A stretch of DNA of 9,169 bases from assembly GCA_964577175.1 (NCBI GenBank), contig CAZNYC010000149.1:1-9169 (forward strand), written 5' to 3'. This document shows, piece by piece, positions 6,621 through 9,169 of the stretch. The stretch's first letter is position 1, and each line of letters opens with the position of its first letter. The position numbers and the translations under genes are program-made. The stretch comes from BS750m-G62 sp964577175. Lineage in GTDB: Bacteria; Planctomycetota; Phycisphaerae; FEN-1346. Under the pieces are notes generated by a model. It was not told where the DNA came from. It made no database searches and was given only the letters and a program-made list of their open reading frames with translations.

Positions 6621-8069
6621 TCAGACCTTGATCTTGTACGCGCCCCGCCAGCCGCGGTCCTGGCCCGTCCAGACGGCCTTGGCCTTTGCCGTGGCGCAGG
6701 CGCCTTTGAGGGTTTCGGTGTCGGGGTCGATCTCGAGGACGGGTCCGAGTTGGATGTCGGCCTTCTTGGGGTCGATCTCGTTGGCCTCGAGGTGGGCGTG
6801 GAACCCGTCGATGACCTCTTCCCACGGCTTGTAGCCCTTGACGCGGGCCTTGGCCTCCTCCTTGTTGTACGCCCCGCCCAGGCGGTACGCCACGTTGCCG
6901 CAATGGCACCAGGCGGTGGAGTAGTGGCCCTGGAGGATGGGGGCGTTGAGGTCGCTTTCCTTGCGGCTTCGCATGGCCTTGACGAAGTTGGCGGCGTGCC
7001 CGCCGCCGGCGTTGCCGCTGAAACTCTTGATCTTCTTGCCGTCCTTATCGTAAGCGGACCCGCCGCCGCGGCCGCCGGCGTAGTAGCCGTTTTCACACTC
7101 GATGATGAGGAAGGCGCGGGTACGGCGTTTTTCGTAGACGTCGGAGGCATTCTCGCCGGCCTTGCGGGGCAGGTTGTGGACGTCCATGACGACCGGCACG
7201 ACGCCCGTATCGAAGTAGATGAAGTGGGTGTTGGGCGTGTTGCCGCCGTCGTCCCACTTCAGTCGCCCGCCGCCCGCCACGCACCGGACGGGCAGGCCGA
7301 CCTTGTCGCGGAAGACGACGTTGCGGCAGTCGTCGGTCAGGTGCGGTCCCCAGTTGCCGAGTTCGCCGTTGCCGGTGTTCCACACCCAGTGCCAGTCGTA
7401 CTGGAGTTTGCTTCGGTAGATGGGGATGTCCGCGGCGGGGCCGAGCCAGAGGTCGTAGTTGATGTTGTCGGGAATCTCGAGCGGCGTGCTGCGTTTGCCG
7501 ATGGGTCCGCGCCGGCCGTAGCGGTTCAGCCGCACGTACTTGATCTTCCCCAGGTGCCCCTCGTCGAGCCAGGCCTTCAGTTTGGCCTGCATCGGGTCCG
7601 ACCGCTGCTGGGTGCCGGCCTGGACGATGCGGTGGTGCTTGCGGGCGGCCTCGACGATCTGGCGGCCTTCCCAGATGCTCCACGAGACGGGCTTCTCGAC
7701 GTAGACGTCCATGCCGGCCTGCATGGCCCACACCGAGGCCAGGGCGTGCCAGTGGTTGCACGTGGAGACGACGATGGCGTCTATTGTCTTGCCGTCGAGG
7801 AGGTTGCGCATGTCCTTCTCGGCCCTGGCGTCCGGGTACCGCTTCTTGTTGGAGCCGAGTCGGCCCTCGTCGGGGTCGGAGAGGCCCGCCACGCGGACGC
7901 CGTCGACCTTCGAGAACCACTTGGCGGAGCCGCTGCCCCGGCCGCCCAGGCCGACGAAGCCCATCCGGATGGTGTTGTTGGCCCCGAGGACGCGCGACGC
8001 GCTCAGCGCGGTGACGGCCCCTGCGGCGACAGTGCCCTTCAGGAAACGGCGACGGGTCAGACGCATCAT
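6621..8069 (-). CDS. Tat-exported Gfo/Idh/MocA-family oxidoreductase
   Basis: This is a 482-residue secreted NAD(P)-dependent dehydrogenase-like protein. The N-terminus carries a twin-arginine signal, TRRRFLKG (residues 5-12), followed by an Ala/Val-rich core and a likely cleavage site near VLGA (27-30). The Rossmann fold follows, with IRMGFVGLGGRG (34-45), SDPD (64-67) and the family-defining EKP (125-127). The C-terminal half has DLWLGPA (206-212) and a likely catalytic His in GPHLTDDCR (H243, D247). Such exported members are numerous in planctomycetes and are thought to act on sugars or sugar derivatives at the cell surface. The substrate here cannot be told. Start ATG at 8069 is preceded by GAGGAGGGAGG, and a second ATG at 8066 is equally well placed. 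It is transcribed divergently from the BlaI-type gene and appears to be a single-gene unit. Confidence 0.9.
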   Translation of the reverse strand: MMRLTRRRFLKGTVAAGAVTALSASRVLGANNTIRMGFVGLGGRGSGSAKWFSKVDGVRVAGLSDPDEGRLGSNKKRYPDARAEKDMRNLLDGKTIDAIVVSTCNHWHALASVWAMQAGMDVYVEKPVSWSIWEGRQIVEAARKHHRIVQAGTQQRSDPMQAKLKAWLDEGHLGKIKYVRLNRYGRRGPIGKRSTPLEIPDNINYDLWLGPAADIPIYRSKLQYDWHWVWNTGNGELGNWGPHLTDDCRNVVFRDKVGLPVRCVAGGGRLKWDDGGNTPNTHFIYFDTGVVPVVMDVHNLPRKAGENASDVYEKRRTRAFLIIECENGYYAGGRGGGSAYDKDGKKIKSFSGNAGGGHAANFVKAMRSRKESDLNAPILQGHYSTAWCHCGNVAYRLGGAYNKEEAKARVKGYKPWEEVIDGFHAHLEANEIDPKKADIQLGPVLEIDPDTETLKGACATAKAKAVWTGQDRGWRGAYKIKV

Positions 8070-8148
8070 GATTGCCTCCCTCCTCGTGGTTCGTGGGTTG
8101 AGATTGCCGACAACCGGCGACCGTCCACGGGAAACGGACGCTGCGGTT

Positions 8149-8169
8149 CGGCCGGTATTCACCCGGCCG
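8149..8169. other. Strong hairpin in the oxidoreductase leader
   Basis: CGGCCGG (8149-8155) pairs perfectly with CCGGCCG (8163-8169) around a 7-base loop. It lies 80-100 bases upstream of the oxidoreductase start on the minus strand. There is no T-run, so it is not a plain terminator. It may be a leader structure, a protein site, or simply a product of high GC. Confidence 0.4.
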
Positions 8170-8393
8170 TGTCCACCTTACTCCGCCCGCCCGGCGGACG
8201 CAACGGTTTATTCGGCGGGTGTGAATGCCCTTCGAGCCCACGGCGTAAACGGTGGGGTACTTCCCAACGTCGATGTCAGTCTGGCGCACGCGCATCGCCC
8301 TGCACCGCCGGGTACCCGCGAACTCATGTTTGCGGCTCGGGGGCGTGCCGTTCGAGCCCCGAGATTTCTCCGGTTTTCTTCTGGACGCCGCTC

Positions 8394-8409
8394 TACTACA
8401 GTCGTAGTA
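8394..8409 (+). promoter_or_regulatory. BlaI/MecI-type operator upstream of the BlaI-family gene
   Basis: TACTACAGTCGTAGTA is an inverted repeat (TACTAC / GTAGTA) of the TACTACA–TGTAGTA type bound by BlaI and MecI repressors. It ends 45 bases before the BlaI-family ATG. A TAGTAT at 8405-8410 overlapping the right arm could be a -10 element, with a weak CTGGAC at 8381-8386 as -35. Binding would then block RNA polymerase, giving negative autoregulation of the repressor and its membrane peptidase. The match is seen directly. Function is inferred. Confidence 0.65.
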
Positions 8410-8454
8410 TTACGTGCGAAGTCGGAACGCGGGCCCCGGCAGGCGAGGGCGATC

Positions 8455-8841
8455 ATGACGGCCGGCAGGCGGTTCCAACTCGGCGAACTGCAACTGGCGA
8501 TCCTCAAGGTCCTCTGGGACCGGGGCCCGGCCGGCGTCGACGACGTCCGTCGCGGCCTCGGCCGGCGCAAACGTCCCGCCTACACGACCGTGGCCACCGT
8601 CCTTCGCCGCATGGAGGACGACGGCCTCGTCACCCACGATGGAGACGGCCGCCGGTACATCTACGAGGCGACCGTCGAACCGGAGCGTGTGGCCGGGTCG
8701 ATGGCCCGTGACGTCCTCGACCGCGTCTTCGAGGGCAGCCTGGCGGATATGGTCTCCCACCTTCTTTCCAGCCGCGAGGTCGACGCGGACGAACTCGACC
8801 GCCTCCAGCGCCTCATCGCCGAGCGAAAGGACCGGACGTGA
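8455..8841 (+). CDS. BlaI/MecI/CopY-family transcriptional repressor
   Basis: This 128-residue protein has the usual length of the BlaI family. The N-terminal winged helix spans about residues 7-75, with LGELQLAILKVLWDRGPAGVDDVRRGL and the signature AYTTVATVLRRMEDDGLV (42-59), where the recognition helix lies, then the wing RRYIYEA. The C-terminal ~45 residues (RDVLDRVFEGSLADMVSHLL) form the dimerisation region, in which family members are cleaved when the paired sensor peptidase is activated. ATG at 8455 is chosen because GAGGG lies 5 bases upstream and the family alignment starts here. The longer upstream open frame is antisense to the oxidoreductase. Its stop overlaps the start of the following M56-like gene (GTGA), so the two form an operon. 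It probably represses its own promoter through the operator at 8394-8409. The inducing signal is unknown, and beta-lactam resistance should not be assumed. Confidence 0.92.
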   Translation: MTAGRRFQLGELQLAILKVLWDRGPAGVDDVRRGLGRRKRPAYTTVATVLRRMEDDGLVTHDGDGRRYIYEATVEPERVAGSMARDVLDRVFEGSLADMVSHLLSSREVDADELDRLQRLIAERKDRT

Positions 8842-9169
8842 CCCCCGCCCTCGACACCGCGGTGTGGCTGCGCGCCGTTGCCGGGCTCGGCCTGGGCGCC
8901 GCGGCCATCGTCGGCCTGGCGGCCGTGGCGGCATGGCGGGTGCGGAGCGGGCCGTGGCGGCGGACGATCTGGCAGGCCGCCGTCGCAGCCGTCCTGCTCC
9001 TCGTCGGGATGGAGGCGACGGGCGTGGGGCCGGGCGCTGCCGCGTGGGTCCTCGCGCAGGTTTGCGACGGACCGTCCGACGGCGGGGCTCGTCCGGCCGT
9101 GCGCCCAAGTGAAGACCACGAAGGGGCGCGGTGGGTCTCCGTACCCGCCGCGCGGCAGCCGAGTAGCGC
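8838..9169 (+). CDS. M56/BlaR1-like membrane peptidase, N-terminal part (runs off the window)
   Basis: GTG at 8838 overlaps the BlaI-family TGA in a GTGA arrangement, and the frame is open to the window end (110 codons seen). The visible part has two hydrophobic segments at about residues 13-33 and 43-60, joined by a short basic stretch with WRRTIWQAAV, a pattern often found near the start of M56 proteins. A polar stretch begins at about residue 80. The zinc-binding HExxH motif would lie further on and is not in the window, so the assignment rests on position after a BlaI gene, membrane topology and this N-terminal pattern. In known systems this protein senses a signal and triggers cleavage of the BlaI repressor. 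The ligand here is unknown. Confidence 0.7.
   Translation, partial: MTPALDTAVWLRAVAGLGLGAAAIVGLAAVAAWRVRSGPWRRTIWQAAVAAVLLLVGMEATGVGPGAAAWVLAQVCDGPSDGGARPAVRPSEDHEGARWVSVPAARQPSS

Larger units (their letters stand above)
8070..8454. other. Divergent intergenic region between oxidoreductase and BlaI genes
   Basis: No gene is supported in these 385 bases. They should hold the two divergent promoters. The region contains a GAGGAGG-type ribosome binding site for the oxidoreductase next to 8070, a strong hairpin at 8149-8169, a second hairpin at 8316-8335 (CCGCGAAC paired with GTTTGCGG) and the BlaI-like operator at 8394-8409. I found no convincing promoter hexamers for the minus-strand gene. Confidence 0.6.

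Noticed and set aside
8316..8335. Hairpin CCGCGAAC/GTTTGCGG as a terminator
   Set aside because: No T-run follows on either strand and no gene ends nearby. It is kept only as a note in the divergent intergenic region.
7711..8454. In-frame 5' extension of the BlaI-family gene
   Set aside because: It overlaps the oxidoreductase in antisense and the operator. The BlaI family starts at the ATG at 8455, which has a good ribosome binding site.
6555..8711. 718-codon open frame on the plus strand
   Set aside because: It is antisense to the oxidoreductase and then out of frame across the BlaI gene. No domain is recognisable in it.

Overview
The window is a GC-rich bacterial scaffold piece with one 100-N assembly gap. 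The gene set fits a Planctomycetota-type genome, probably a metagenome assembly. It has a Tat-exported Gfo/Idh/MocA oxidoreductase of the kind abundant in that phylum, a BlaI–M56 regulator/peptidase pair, a flagellar-type sigma factor beside a FlhG/MinD-like ATPase, and intergenic spacers full of short degenerate repeats. The taxonomic guess is inference, since no rRNA or marker gene is present.

Layout. Positions 1-473 hold no convincing gene, only repeat-like elements and a possible terminator. Positions 474-2934 (minus strand) hold a compact three-gene unit in transcription order: a MerR-type DNA-binding protein, a FlhG/MinD-like P-loop ATPase whose start overlaps the MerR stop, and a FliA/sigma-28-family sigma factor. 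This looks like a flagellar or cell-pole control module, but FlhF, the usual partner of FlhG, is absent from the window. Positions 2935-3404 are a spacer with a perfect 15-nt palindrome, a sigma-28-like -10 motif, and three small tandem arrays. Two of these arrays are heptamer arrays of the same family in opposite orientations, flanking an octamer array.

Positions 3405-6409 (minus) hold one large single-chain restriction-modification gene: PD-(D/E)XK nuclease, N6-adenine methyltransferase, then a type ISP-like C-terminal specificity region. It is broken by the N gap at 4211-4310. It has no helicase domain in the visible sequence and no partner genes. Its two readable halves are in different frames only because the gap length is arbitrary.

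Positions 6621-8069 (minus) encode the Tat-signal oxidoreductase. Diverging from it, 8455-9169 (plus) encode a BlaI-type repressor and the start of an M56/BlaR1-like membrane peptidase, with overlapping stop and start codons. A BlaI/MecI-like operator sits just upstream and overlaps a possible -10 element, so this pair is probably autoregulated. Several very long plus-strand open frames are antisense shadows of these genes. No clearly unprecedented system is evident. The most unusual items are the MerR–FlhG–FliA arrangement, the compact helicase-less R-M enzyme and the mirrored heptamer arrays.
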